A DNA stretch of 64,000 nt. Origin: ZC4RG35 sp964388105 (GTDB taxonomy: Bacteria > Actinomycetota > Acidimicrobiia > Spongiisociales > ZC4RG35). The DNA lies in assembly GCA_964388105.1 (NCBI GenBank), contig CAYLYQ010000004.1, positions 4,835-68,834 on the forward strand. The letters run 5' to 3'. Below the pieces are notes generated by a model. That model had not been told where the DNA came from. It worked only from the letters and a program-made list of their open reading frames with translations, and searched no databases. Position numbers and translations under genes: made by a program. This document shows positions 33,195-42,323 of the stretch, piece by piece. The first letter of the stretch is position 1. Every line of letters begins with the position of its first letter.

Positions 33195-33755
33195 TCAGGT
33201 CGACCCTGGCCGGAGGCTCTCTTCGAGCGTGTCGACGAACTCAGCCGGGGGGACGTGGTCGGCGAGAGGCGGCAGCTCGTCCAACGAGCGGAGACCCAGG
33301 CGCTCGAGGAAGAGGTCCGTGGTGCGGTACACGGCTGGGTTTCCGGGCAGGTTGAGCCGCTCCTTCTCCTCGATCAGCCCCATCCGCTCCAGGGTTCTGA
33401 CCGCCGAATCGGAGTCGACGCCCCTGATCTCGGAGACCTGGCCTCGGGAAACCGGCTGCCGGTAGGCCACCACCGCGAGGGTCTCCAGGGCTGCGGATGA
33501 CAGCTTCCGCCCGGTGGCCGACGAGGCGAACCGCTCCAGGTACTGAAAGGCGTCCGGGTGGCTGTAGAGGCGCCATCCGCCACCTGTCTCCCTGAGGACC
33601 AGCCCCGACTCCCGGGCGGCAAGGTCGGCCGACATCTCCGACAGCAGCTCCGTGACCCGGGACACGGGAAGCTCGAGTACCTCCGCGAGCTCGCGCGCCG
33701 GCACAGGTGACTCCGTGACGAACAGGATGGCCTCGAGGGCCGACATCTCCCTCAC
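33195..33755 (-). CDS. scpB: segregation and condensation protein B
   Basis: 186 residues with two winged-helix domains: ALEAILFVTESPVPARELAE, LSSAALETLAVVAYRQPVSR and IRGVDSDSAVRTLERMGLI. It forms a complex with ScpA and SMC for chromosome segregation. Start taken at GTG 33755, a GTGA overlap with scpA; the ATG at 33746 would lose three residues and is also possible. Confidence 0.93.
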   Translation of the reverse strand: MREMSALEAILFVTESPVPARELAEVLELPVSRVTELLSEMSADLAARESGLVLRETGGGWRLYSHPDAFQYLERFASSATGRKLSSAALETLAVVAYRQPVSRGQVSEIRGVDSDSAVRTLERMGLIEEKERLNLPGNPAVYRTTDLFLERLGLRSLDELPPLADHVPPAEFVDTLEESLRPGST

Positions 33756-34513
33756 GCCGTCCACTCCGAAGTCAGATCGATGCCGTCGAGTTGACGGGCC
33801 TCGACTTCGATCGTGGAGAGCCAGTCCTGCTGGGACAGCGCCACCATTCCCCATCTGGCCATCTCGAGCAGTGCGAGGAAGTACGCAGCCACTTCGACAG
33901 GGCGGCCGCACTCCTCGGTGAGCTCGTCGAAGGTCGTGTAGGCGACCTCCTCGAGTCGGCTGCGGAGATCGCCGATCGCGTGCTCGACTGATGGGAGGTC
34001 GAGATCGAGATGGTCGAGGTCCGGTTCGCCGGCCTTCCGATTGAGCACCAGCGCTGCGATGCGGGCCAGGCCAGCCGCGTCCACCGGGAGCTCCACCTCT
34101 CGCGCCGGCGGCTCGATCTTCTGGTCGAGACCCGACGTCCGCGGGACGAGGCGGTTGTTCTCCTGCATTCGCCGGGCGAGCACGGCGGCGACGTCCTTGA
34201 AGGTGACACATGCCAGCAGCCGGGACAGCAACCTGTCACGCTCGGAGATCAGGGCCAATTCGTCATCGAGGTCGAGGTCCCCCGGCCGGGGCAGGAGCGA
34301 ACGGCTCTTCAATTGGATGAGGGTCGCGGCGATGAGCAGGAACTCCGAAGTGACCTCCATGTCGAGCGTCTCCATCTCCTGGAGGAACGAGAGGTACTCC
34401 GAGACGACATCGGTGAGCCCGACCGCGCTGATCTCGACCTGATGACGGGTGATCAGCTGCAGGAGCAGGTCGAGCGGCCCCTCGAACACCGTGGTCTTGA
34501 CCTGGAACGCCAT
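33752..34513 (-). CDS. scpA: segregation and condensation protein A (kleisin)
   Basis: 253 residues. N-terminal SMC-neck-binding part FEGPLDLLLQLITRHQVEIS, a helical middle with DMEVTSEFLLIAATLIQLKS, and the C-terminal winged helix FLALLEMARWGMVALSQ. It bridges SMC heads. A TAATCT box lies 8 nt before the ATG. Confidence 0.94.
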   Translation of the reverse strand: MAFQVKTTVFEGPLDLLLQLITRHQVEISAVGLTDVVSEYLSFLQEMETLDMEVTSEFLLIAATLIQLKSRSLLPRPGDLDLDDELALISERDRLLSRLLACVTFKDVAAVLARRMQENNRLVPRTSGLDQKIEPPAREVELPVDAAGLARIAALVLNRKAGEPDLDHLDLDLPSVEHAIGDLRSRLEEVAYTTFDELTEECGRPVEVAAYFLALLEMARWGMVALSQQDWLSTIEVEARQLDGIDLTSEWTA

Positions 34514-34521
34514 TCGGCTCG

Positions 34522-34527
34522 AGATTA
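34522..34527 (-). promoter_or_regulatory. -10 box TAATCT upstream of scpA
   Basis: TANNNT box ending 8 nt before the scpA ATG, in the 21-base gap after the HD protein gene. It would start the scpA-scpB-rluB-aroA unit. Confidence 0.45.
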
Positions 34528-34534
34528 TCCCGGG

Positions 34535-35038
34535 TCAGCGGTTTCCTCGGGGCAATGCCCCGAGGTCGGCCGCGTTGAGGACATCCCAGTCCCCGGGGGC
34601 GATGTCAGCCGGCCGGCGGTGCTGGTGATGGCGGGCGAAACTGACGGCGAGCGGGGATGCGCCCGCTGCCTCGAGGTCGATGGCTCCCAGCGGACCGTGG
34701 TCCCGATAGGCCGCCATTCGGCCCCGGAGCGGGATCTTGAAGGCCATCAGGACCGTGGCCAGGCTTCGACGAAAGGCCCCGAGGCGAGAATGACGTTTCC
34801 CGACGTCGTGGAGCGCTGCCGCCGCCACCAGCTCGAGCCGGTGGCCGGCTGAAGCCACGGCTGAGGCGATTTCGTAACCGTGGCGCTGGTCGGCGTCTTG
34901 CTGGGTGTAGAAGAGGGCGGCCAGCTCGCCGGAGCCGATCCAGGACTCCACCTTCTCACGCTCCCCCTCGTCGAGCGGCGTCGCCCCGAGCACTTCGAAG
35001 AAGCGTCGGACCAGGTGAAATGGACGGCGGAGCGTCAG
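34535..35038 (-). CDS. HD-domain protein, probable CTG start
   Basis: 167 residues if begun at CTG 35038, which overlaps the stop of the DksA/TraR-like gene as CTGA. Starting at the first standard codon (GTG 34993) would remove RPFHLVRRFFEVLGATPL, which looks like the conserved N-terminus of related actinobacterial HD proteins. Metal-binding HD motif ALHDVGKRHS; upstream His in DQRHGYEIA and downstream FARHHQHRRP may complete the site. Phosphohydrolase activity on a nucleotide is likely; the substrate is unknown. Confidence 0.72.
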   Translation of the reverse strand: MTLRRPFHLVRRFFEVLGATPLDEGEREKVESWIGSGELAALFYTQQDADQRHGYEIASAVASAGHRLELVAAAALHDVGKRHSRLGAFRRSLATVLMAFKIPLRGRMAAYRDHGPLGAIDLEAAGASPLAVSFARHHQHRRPADIAPGDWDVLNAADLGALPRGNR

Positions 35039-35391
35039 ATCGCGGCGGCCTTGGTCTTGCAGTCGACGCAGAGAATGGACGCCGGGATGATCGCCAGCCG
35101 ATCGGCCGGGATGTCCTTGCCGCAGCTGACGCAGATGCCGTACTTGCCGGCTTCGATCTGCTCCAGGGCGCGATCGATGTCGTCGACCTGGCCCTTCAAG
35201 GAGTCGACCAGACCGAGCACTTCCGTGCGCTCGGCGGTCACCGCAGCGGCATCGGCAAAGCTCCCCCCGAAGTCGATATCGACGTTGAGGTCGCCGGTCT
35301 CGGCGGCTCCGAGATCGGACAGCTGGCGGACCAGACGCTCACGCTCCGAACGCAAGGCCTGCTCGGCTTTGGTTGTGTCGAACGGCATCAA
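35035..35391 (-). CDS. DksA/TraR-family C4 zinc-finger protein
   Basis: 118 residues. Coiled-coil N-terminal half (ALRSERERLVRQLSDL, then FADAAAVTAERTEVLGLVDS) and a C-terminal zinc finger with four Cys (CVSCGKD...CVDCK). DksA-type proteins insert into the RNA polymerase secondary channel and modulate initiation; the tip residues differ from DksA, so potency is uncertain. It overlaps xerD and the HD gene by 4 bases each. Confidence 0.85.
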   Translation of the reverse strand: MMPFDTTKAEQALRSERERLVRQLSDLGAAETGDLNVDIDFGGSFADAAAVTAERTEVLGLVDSLKGQVDDIDRALEQIEAGKYGICVSCGKDIPADRLAIIPASILCVDCKTKAAAI

Positions 35392-36284
35392 CGACTCCTC
35401 GGGTGGGATTGGACGTAGATCTCCATCACGTGGGTTGTGGTGACCCTCGTGTAGACCTGGGTAGTGCTAATCGTAGCGTGGCCGAGCATTTCTTGGACGG
35501 TCCGGAGGTCCGCTCCAGCCTCGACCATGTGCGTGGCGGCCGAGTGCCGGAGCACGTGCGGCGACACTCGTCGGGGGTCGATGCCGGCCCGGATGGCGTT
35601 TCGTCGCACGACGTCGAACGCACCCTGGCGGGTGAGCCTCCCCCCTCGCATGTTGAGGAACACCGGATCGCCCTTCACTGCGCGCTTCGCCAGTGCCAGA
35701 CGGTCGGGAAGCCATCCGCGCAGCGCGGCGACGGCTTTCGATCCCAGCGGCACGAGACGCTGCTTCGAGCCCTTCCCCGTCACCAACGCGACGCCTTCGT
35801 CGAGGTCCAGGTCACCGAGGTCGGCGGCAACCGCCTCCGACACCCGGGATCCCGTGGCGTACAGGAACTCGAGAAGTGCGGCGTCCCGCCTTCCGGCGAT
35901 GGTGGCGGTGTCGGGAGCCTCGACCAGCGCGATGGCCTCATCGATGTCGAGCGCCTTGGGGAAGGGATCGGGCCGCTTCGGCCCCGTGGCGAGAACAGTC
36001 GGGTCGTCGGCGCGGATTCCCTCGGCGACGCAGAACCGATGAAGGCCTTTGATGGCGGACAGCTTGCGCTTCTGCGTGGAGGGGGCGAGCCCCCGCCGCG
36101 CCACCTCGGCCGAGAACGCCTCCACGGCGGAAGCATCGGGCTCCCTTCCGTCCAGGAACTCGAGGTACTGGCCCAGGTCGCGCCGGTAGGCGGCGATCGT
36201 GTTCGGCGCCAGACCTGCTTCGACACGCAGCGAGGACAGATACTCCTCCACCGCGTCGCGGAGGGTCAGGCGTGAGGAGTTCAC
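35388..36284 (-). CDS. xerD: tyrosine recombinase XerD
   Basis: 298 residues. N-terminal SAM-like core-binding domain (VEEYLSSLRVEAGLAPNT) and catalytic domain with the Arg in ATGSRVSEAVA, Lys in TGKGSKQR, HxxR in HVLRHSAATHM, His in MLGHATISTTQ and the Tyr nucleophile in VYTRV. It resolves chromosome dimers at dif with XerC. The start is GTG in a GTGA overlap with ald. Neighbours scpAB fit a segregation theme. Confidence 0.93.
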   Translation of the reverse strand: MNSSRLTLRDAVEEYLSSLRVEAGLAPNTIAAYRRDLGQYLEFLDGREPDASAVEAFSAEVARRGLAPSTQKRKLSAIKGLHRFCVAEGIRADDPTVLATGPKRPDPFPKALDIDEAIALVEAPDTATIAGRRDAALLEFLYATGSRVSEAVAADLGDLDLDEGVALVTGKGSKQRLVPLGSKAVAALRGWLPDRLALAKRAVKGDPVFLNMRGGRLTRQGAFDVVRRNAIRAGIDPRRVSPHVLRHSAATHMVEAGADLRTVQEMLGHATISTTQVYTRVTTTHVMEIYVQSHPRSR

Positions 36285-37402
36285 ACTCCGGCCAGGGCCT
36301 CCAGCGGAGCAACGTGGGGCCGGCCGAGACTGGCCGCCACGGCGGGGTGGCAGACATTGTCGCCCACCACGTTGACCCCGCCCCCGAGCTCGGGATGTGC
36401 GGCCACGGCGCCGGCGACTCCCATCTCGGCGAAGGCCACGGCGTAGCGGAGGGTGGCGTTGGTCAGGGCGTAGGTCGATGTGTTGGGGACGGCCCCGGGG
36501 ATGTTGCCCACGGCGTAGTGGATCACGTCGTGGACGGAGTACACCGGGTCGGTGTGAGTGGTCTCCCGGGAGGTCTCGAAGCAGCCACCCTGATCGATGG
36601 CGACGTCGACGACGACCGCGCCCCGCTTCATCGCCCGGATCATGTCCTCCGTGACGAGCTTGGGCGCCGACGCGCCAGGAATGAGCACCGTCCCGATGAC
36701 GAGATCGGCGCCGATCACCTGGTCCTCGATGTTGAGGCGGTTGGAGTGCAGGGTGGAGATGCGACCCTGATACAGGGAGTCGATGGTGCGGAGCCGGGCG
36801 ATGTCGGTGTCCAGGACCACCACCTCGGCCTGCATCCCCATCGCGATCACCGCGGCGTTGGTGCCGGCCATGCCGCCACCGATGACCACGACGCGGGCCG
36901 GCCTCACTCCGGGTGCCCCTCCGAGGAGGATCCCCCGCCCGCCGTGGGCGCGCTCCAGGTAGTGGGCACCCGCCTGGGTGGCCATCCGCCCCGCGATCTC
37001 CGACATCGGAGCCAGGAGGGGCAGGGACCGATCAGGGAGCTGGACGGTCTCGTATGCGATCGCCACGACCCCGCGCCGAAGCAGCGATTCGGCCATTTCG
37101 GGGTAGGCGGCGAGGTGCAGGTAGGTGAAGAGGACCTGGCCCTCACGCAGCATGGCCACTTCGCCGGCCTGGGGCTCTTTGACCTTGAGGATCATGTCGG
37201 CGGCGCCGAAGACCTCGTCGGGGTTGGGGACGATGCTCGCCCCCTGGTCGACGTACTCGTCGTCGTGGATGCTCGACCCCTCGCCGGCGCCCTTCTCGAT
37301 CAGGACCTCGTGGCCCCTCTCGGTCAACTCGCGCACACCGATCGGTGTGATCGCGACCCGGTGCTCGGCGGTCTTCACTTCGCGCGGAACGCCAACGATC
37401 AA
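36281..37402 (-). CDS. ald: alanine dehydrogenase
   Basis: 373 residues. N-terminal substrate domain (GVPREVKTAEHRVAITP, KVKEPQ, YLHLAA) and NAD-binding domain (VVIGGGMAGTNAAVIAMGM), then VIGTVLIPGASAPKLV and DVAIDQGGCFETSRETTH. It interconverts alanine and pyruvate plus ammonia. The start is TTG at 37402 with GGAGG 7 nt upstream; no other start is in range. Confidence 0.93.
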   Translation of the reverse strand: MIVGVPREVKTAEHRVAITPIGVRELTERGHEVLIEKGAGEGSSIHDDEYVDQGASIVPNPDEVFGAADMILKVKEPQAGEVAMLREGQVLFTYLHLAAYPEMAESLLRRGVVAIAYETVQLPDRSLPLLAPMSEIAGRMATQAGAHYLERAHGGRGILLGGAPGVRPARVVVIGGGMAGTNAAVIAMGMQAEVVVLDTDIARLRTIDSLYQGRISTLHSNRLNIEDQVIGADLVIGTVLIPGASAPKLVTEDMIRAMKRGAVVVDVAIDQGGCFETSRETTHTDPVYSVHDVIHYAVGNIPGAVPNTSTYALTNATLRYAVAFAEMGVAGAVAAHPELGGGVNVVGDNVCHPAVAASLGRPHVAPLEALAGV

Positions 37403-37458
37403 TTCGGAACCTCCATTGGGGAGAGGCTAGACCGCCGCGGAGGGCGGTTGCGCCGTGG

Positions 37459-39156
37459 TCAGGGAGCCTCGACCCCGATGTCGTCGATGACCACTTCGGG
37501 CTCCAGTTGCTTGCGGTGCCGGGCCGCGGCCGCCATCACACCGGCGAACAGCGGGTGCGGGATGTCGGGCCGGGAGCGGAACTCGGGGTGAGCCTGCGTG
37601 GCGACGAAGTACGGGTGGTCGACGAGTTCGATGTACTCGACGAGGTTGTCGTCGGGTGACAATCCGGAGAGTCTCATCCCGTGGGCCTCGAGCTCCTTGC
37701 GGTAGCGGTTGTTGACCTCCCAACGGTGCCGGTGACGCTCGTACACCAACTCCTCGCCGTAGAGGGCCCGAACCCTGGATCCTTCGGCCAGCTTCGCCGC
37801 GTACAGACCCAGCCTCATCGTCCCGCCCATGTCCTCGACGCCTTCCTGGCTGGCCATTAGGTCGATCACCGGGTGCGGACTGGTGGGGTCGAACTCCGTG
37901 CTGTTCGCCTCCGGGTAGCCGAGCACGGCGCGCGCGAACTCGATCACGGCGCACTGCAGCCCGAGGCAGAGCCCGAGGAGTGGCACCCCGTTCTCGCGGG
38001 CGTACCGGATGGCGGCGATCTTGCCCTCCACGCCCCGGTATCCGAACCCGCCGGGGATGACGATGCCGTCGAGGTCTTCGAGGTAGGTGTCGGCCAGGAG
38101 GCCGGTGAGATCGTCGGAGGTGATCCACCGCAGGTCGAGCTTCACCCCTTCGGCCGCCGCGGCATGCCGCAGCGCCTCGGCCACGGACAGGTACGCGTCC
38201 GGGAGGTCGACGTACTTCCCGATGATCCCCACCGTGACCGGCTCGCTGGCCGATGCCGCCCGCTCCACCATCGACCGCCAGTTGTCGAGATTGGGAGGCC
38301 CGGTGACCATCCCGAGACGGTTGCACACGACCTCGTCGAGGCCCCCGTCGTGCAGGGTCAGGGGCACCTGGTAGATGTCGGGGGCGTCCGGGCAGGCAAT
38401 CACGGCCTTGGGCTCGACGTCACAGAAGAGGCTGATCTTGCGGCGGACCGACTCGTCGATGTCACGGTCCGACCGCACGATGATCACGTCCGGGTGGATG
38501 CCCTTGCTGCGAAGCTCCGCCACCGAGTGCTGGGTGGGCTTGGTCTTCAACTCCTCGGAGGCCGCGAGGTACGGGACCAGGGTGACGTGGATGAACAGGG
38601 TGTTGGCCCTCCCCACTTCGTTTCCGAACTGTCGGATGGCTTCGAGGAACGGCAGTGACTCGATGTCGCCGACGGTGCCGCCGACCTCGGTGATGACCAC
38701 ATCCACGTCCTGGCTGCCGACGCGGCGGATCCGCTCCTTGATCTCGTTGGTGATGTGCGGGATCACCTGCACCGTGTCGCCCAGGTAGTCCCCACGCCGC
38801 TCCTTCTGGATGACCGAGAGGTACACCGAGCCGGCGGTGACATTGGAGGTCCGCTTCAGGTTCTCCCCCGTGAAGCGCTCGTAGTGCCCGAGGTCGAGAT
38901 CGGTCTCCCCGCCGTCGTCCGTGACGAACACCTCACCGTGCTGGAACGGGTTCATGGTTCCGGGGTCGACGTTGATGTACGGGTCGAGCTTCTGGTTGAC
39001 GACCTTGAGACCCCTCGCCTTGAGAAGCCGGCCCAACGACGCGGCGGCGATCCCCTTGCCGAGACTGGAAACGACGCCACCGGTGACGAATACGAACTTG
39101 GGGGTGGAGCGGGCCTCGGAGATCGCTTCAGTGGTCTCGAGTGGCCCGTTCATCAC
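37459..39156 (-). CDS. pyrG: CTP synthase
   Basis: 565 residues. Amidoligase domain (FVTGGVVSSLGKGIAAASLG, KLDPYINVDPGTMNPFQHGE split here as KLDPYINVDPG and MNPFQHGE) and glutaminase domain with the nucleophile in LLGLCLGLQCAVIEFAR and His/Glu in THAQ-like ATQAHPEFRSRP. It converts UTP to CTP using glutamine. The start could be GTG 39156 (8 nt after TACTGT) or ATG 39153. Confidence 0.95.
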   Translation of the reverse strand: MMNGPLETTEAISEARSTPKFVFVTGGVVSSLGKGIAAASLGRLLKARGLKVVNQKLDPYINVDPGTMNPFQHGEVFVTDDGGETDLDLGHYERFTGENLKRTSNVTAGSVYLSVIQKERRGDYLGDTVQVIPHITNEIKERIRRVGSQDVDVVITEVGGTVGDIESLPFLEAIRQFGNEVGRANTLFIHVTLVPYLAASEELKTKPTQHSVAELRSKGIHPDVIIVRSDRDIDESVRRKISLFCDVEPKAVIACPDAPDIYQVPLTLHDGGLDEVVCNRLGMVTGPPNLDNWRSMVERAASASEPVTVGIIGKYVDLPDAYLSVAEALRHAAAAEGVKLDLRWITSDDLTGLLADTYLEDLDGIVIPGGFGYRGVEGKIAAIRYARENGVPLLGLCLGLQCAVIEFARAVLGYPEANSTEFDPTSPHPVIDLMASQEGVEDMGGTMRLGLYAAKLAEGSRVRALYGEELVYERHRHRWEVNNRYRKELEAHGMRLSGLSPDDNLVEYIELVDHPYFVATQAHPEFRSRPDIPHPLFAGVMAAAARHRKQLEPEVVIDDIGVEAP

Positions 39157-39164
39157 GGGATGTC

Positions 39165-39170
39165 ACAGTA
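39165..39170 (-). promoter_or_regulatory. -10 box TACTGT upstream of pyrG
   Basis: TANNNT box ending 8 nt before GTG 39156. It lies in the 46-base gap after recN. Confidence 0.4.
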
Positions 39171-39202
39171 GCAGCACCGGGCCCGGACCCGGAAGCACCG
39201 TT

Positions 39203-40795
39203 TCACCCCTTCGCCAGCTCGAGCAGCTCGGCGGCGGCCACCTGGCCCGCCTCACTGTCGGGAAGCCCGGCGAGCATCCGCGTCATCTCCCGCACCCGGT
39301 CCTCCCCTTCAACGCGCCGAGCGGTCGCGTTGGGGCCTTCCCGGGTCACCACGAAGTGCGCGTCGGCGAAGGCGGCAACTTGTGGGAGGTGGGTCACACA
39401 CACCACCTGGCCCCCTCGGGCGAGCTCGGCGAGCTTCCGCCCCAACGCCAGTGCCGTGGTCCCCCCGACCCCTGTGTCCACCTCGTCGAACACGAGAGTC
39501 TCACCCGCCGCCGTGCGGGCGGCGAGCCGGACGGCGAGGACCAGCCGCGAGAGCTCGCCACCCGAGGCCGTCGACCCGATGGGCGCCAGTTCGAGGCGCG
39601 GATCGGAAGAGAACCAGATCTCCGCGCGGTCCATGCCGCTGGGGCCGGGCGCGGCCGAGTCGAGCCGAATCTCCAAGCGCGGCTCCCCCATCCCGAGGTC
39701 GGCGAGATGGTCCAAGGCGGCTCGGGCGAGCCGGTCCGCCGCGACCCGCCTGGCCCCGGTGAGCTTCGCGCCTGCCTTCTCCAGCGCCTTCTCGGCTGCG
39801 CGCAGCCGTTCGTCCACGTCGTCCACCATCCCCAGCAGCCGCTCGATCTCGGCGGCGCGGGCTGCCGCCTCGCTTCCGAATTGGCGCACGTCGGCCAGCG
39901 TCCGACCGTACTTTCGTTTCAGGTCTCCAAGAGCCGTGAGGCGCTCTTCGACTTCGCCCAGTCGCACCGGATCGTGCTCGATCGACTCCGCCGCTCCGGA
40001 TGCGGCACGGCCCAGCTCCGACACCTGCTCGGCGAGGAGCTCCGACTCCGTGGCGAGGTGTCGGGACCCGGGGTCGAGATCGGCGACCTTGCGGAGGCGG
40101 GCAACCAGTTCGCCGACAGCGTCGGTCAATTCCTCGAGCAAACGCGACGAGTCGGAGAGGTGGAGAGCGATCTCCTCCGAGTTCCGCAGCCGGGAGGCCT
40201 CTCCCTCCAACGAGGTGTCTTCCTCCTCCTCCGGGGCCATACGGGCGATCTCATCGGCCTGGAATGAGACGAGGTCGAGCTCGCGCCGCAGGCTCATGCT
40301 GTCGCCTCCGAGGGTGGCCGCATCCTGGCGCACGGCGGTCAGGACGGCCCAAGCCTCCCGGTAAGCGCCGAACGCTTCGTCGATGATGTCCGCGCCCGAA
40401 GCATCGACGAGGCCCAGGACGGTGGACGGCCGGCGAAGCGCCAGCTGGTCGTGTTGGCCGATGACTTCCACGAGAGGGCCGAGGCGGTCGGCCAGCGACC
40501 CGGCGGACACCAGGACCCCATCCAGGTGAGCCCGGCTCTTCCCGGTGGAGGGCACGATCCTGGCCACGGCAACTTCAGTTGCGCCCTCGTCGAAGAGCCC
40601 CTCGGCGCGGGCGTCCTCGGTCCGGTCCCCTACCTTCGCCGGGTCCGCCTTCTCGCCAAGCAGGAGCCGCAGCCCACCGAGCAGGAGGGTCTTCCCCGTA
40701 CCGGTCTCCCCGGTGATCACGTTGAAACCCGGTTCGAGATCCAGAGAGGTGTCGGCGATGACACCGAGGTTCACGACCCGGAGGTGGTGAAGCAT
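39203..40795 (-). CDS. recN: DNA repair protein RecN
   Basis: 530 residues, SMC-like ATPase. Walker A ITGETGTGKTLLLGGLRLLL at residues ~29-48, long coiled coils either side of a central region (about 150-370), signature STASGGELSRLVLAVRLA, and Walker B LVFDEVDTGVGG with the D-loop. It acts in double-strand-break repair. The ATG overlaps the nadK stop by one base (TGATG). Confidence 0.93.
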   Translation of the reverse strand: MLHHLRVVNLGVIADTSLDLEPGFNVITGETGTGKTLLLGGLRLLLGEKADPAKVGDRTEDARAEGLFDEGATEVAVARIVPSTGKSRAHLDGVLVSAGSLADRLGPLVEVIGQHDQLALRRPSTVLGLVDASGADIIDEAFGAYREAWAVLTAVRQDAATLGGDSMSLRRELDLVSFQADEIARMAPEEEEDTSLEGEASRLRNSEEIALHLSDSSRLLEELTDAVGELVARLRKVADLDPGSRHLATESELLAEQVSELGRAASGAAESIEHDPVRLGEVEERLTALGDLKRKYGRTLADVRQFGSEAAARAAEIERLLGMVDDVDERLRAAEKALEKAGAKLTGARRVAADRLARAALDHLADLGMGEPRLEIRLDSAAPGPSGMDRAEIWFSSDPRLELAPIGSTASGGELSRLVLAVRLAARTAAGETLVFDEVDTGVGGTTALALGRKLAELARGGQVVCVTHLPQVAAFADAHFVVTREGPNATARRVEGEDRVREMTRMLAGLPDSEAGQVAAAELLELAKG

Positions 40796-41568
40796 CAGCG
40801 CAGCCCGAATTTTTCTCGGAGCACCCCGGTGAACTGATCAGACCTGAGCGAGACGAACCGAAGCGGGCGTTCGCCGCTGGTGACGGTCAGCTCGTCTCCT
40901 TCCCGCATCTCTCCGAGACTGTCCTTGTCGACGTTCGCCCTCACCGTCCGATCGGAGATCACCTTCACGCCGATCACCGACCCTGCGGGGAGCACCAGGG
41001 CCCGGTCGAAGAGGGAGTGCGCGGCGACCGGGGTCATCACAAGGGCGTGGATCCTGGGGTCGACCAGTGGCCCGCCCGCAGAGAACGAATAGGCGGTCGA
41101 GCCGGTTGGTGTGGCGAGGATCAGACCGTCGGCGCGGTAGGTGACGAAAGGGTCCCCGTCGACCGTCACTTCGAGCACCACGAGGCGCGTCGTGTCGACC
41201 TTCTCCACGACCACGTCGTTCATGCCGGTGCGGGTGAGGCCGTTGCAGTGGGCAGTGACGGTCATCCGCTCCTCGACCGTGTACTGCCCCGCCATCAGCC
41301 GGTCGACGACGGCGCCGGCGTTGTCAACCTCCGCCTGGGCGAGGAAGCCCATGGTCCCGAGGTTGAAGCCGACCACCGGGGCGTCGATGTCGAGCGCCAG
41401 GTGCGCCGCGGCGAGCATGGTTCCGTCTCCACCCACTGACACCACCATGTCCGGCTCGCCGGAGATGTCAACCACCTTGGCGCCGGCATCCTCGATGACG
41501 CCGGCCAGCTTCACGGCGAACTCCTGCGAAGGCTCGTGCCCTGGCCGCGCGTGGATGTGGAATCTCAC
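40795..41568 (-). CDS. nadK: NAD kinase
   Basis: 257 residues. GGDGTMLAAAH with the catalytic Asp, the NAD-binding FNLGTMGFLA (Met in place of the more usual Leu), and TPTGSTAYSFSAGGPLVDP. It phosphorylates NAD to NADP. The start is GTG at 41568 with GGAGGGACC directly upstream and a GTGA overlap with tlyA. The order tlyA-nadK-recN is the actinobacterial standard. Confidence 0.94.
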   Translation of the reverse strand: MRFHIHARPGHEPSQEFAVKLAGVIEDAGAKVVDISGEPDMVVSVGGDGTMLAAAHLALDIDAPVVGFNLGTMGFLAQAEVDNAGAVVDRLMAGQYTVEERMTVTAHCNGLTRTGMNDVVVEKVDTTRLVVLEVTVDGDPFVTYRADGLILATPTGSTAYSFSAGGPLVDPRIHALVMTPVAAHSLFDRALVLPAGSVIGVKVISDRTVRANVDKDSLGEMREGDELTVTSGERPLRFVSLRSDQFTGVLREKFGLR

Positions 41569-42323
41569 GGTCCCTCCAGGGTGGTCGCTACGGCTCCTCT
41601 CACGGCCCACACAAGGTACTCGACGTTGCCGTCGCCGCCTTCCACCGGCGAGACCATGGACGCCTGCGCGCCCAGTCCTGCCGCCAAGAGGGCTTCGACG
41701 ACACCCGCCAATGCCGCCGACCGCGCTTCGGCGTCACGCACGACTCCGCCACTCCCCAGAGCGGCCCTTCCCACCTCGAACTGGGGCTTGACGAGCAGGA
41801 TCGCATCGCCCCCGGGACACACGAGGTCGGCGACCGATCGTGCGACGGTGCGGACGGAGATGAACGACAGGTCGACGACAGCCAGGTCGAAGCAGCCGCC
41901 CAGCTCCGCCGCCGTCGCCGCCCGGACATTGAGGCCCTCGATGGATGTCACCCTGGGATCGGCTGCGAGATGAGAGGCCAGCTGGCCTCGTCCCACATCC
42001 AGCGCCACCACCGAACGGGCTCCCCGATCCAGGAGGACCTCCGTGAAGCCGCCGGTGGATGCACCGATGTCGACACAACGCCGACCCTCCACAGCAACGG
42101 GAAACCGGTCGAGTGCGGCAGCGAGCTTGATGCCGCCCCGTGAGACCCAGCGAGGCGCAGCCGGGTCCACCGCGATGTCGGTATCGGTGCTGACGCTTGC
42201 GGCCGGACGCACCTCGACCACGCCCCGGACCGTCACAGAGCCCTGGCGGATGAGGTGGCGGGCGTCGCTCCGGCTCCTGGCAAGCGACCGTCGAACCAGC
42301 TCCAGGTCGAGGCGAGTCGTCAT
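41565..42323 (-). CDS. tlyA: TlyA family rRNA (cytidine-2'-O)-methyltransferase
   Basis: 252 residues. N-terminal S4 domain (RLDLELVRRSLARSRSDA) and a FtsJ/Rossmann methyltransferase with CVDIGASTGGFTEVLLDRGA, ALDVGRGQL, and the catalytic region DLSFISVRT with LLVKPQFE. The mycobacterial enzyme methylates 16S and 23S rRNA and its loss gives capreomycin resistance. The ATG overlaps the preceding stop (ATGA). Confidence 0.92.
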   Translation of the reverse strand: MTTRLDLELVRRSLARSRSDARHLIRQGSVTVRGVVEVRPAASVSTDTDIAVDPAAPRWVSRGGIKLAAALDRFPVAVEGRRCVDIGASTGGFTEVLLDRGARSVVALDVGRGQLASHLAADPRVTSIEGLNVRAATAAELGGCFDLAVVDLSFISVRTVARSVADLVCPGGDAILLVKPQFEVGRAALGSGGVVRDAEARSAALAGVVEALLAAGLGAQASMVSPVEGGDGNVEYLVWAVRGAVATTLEGP

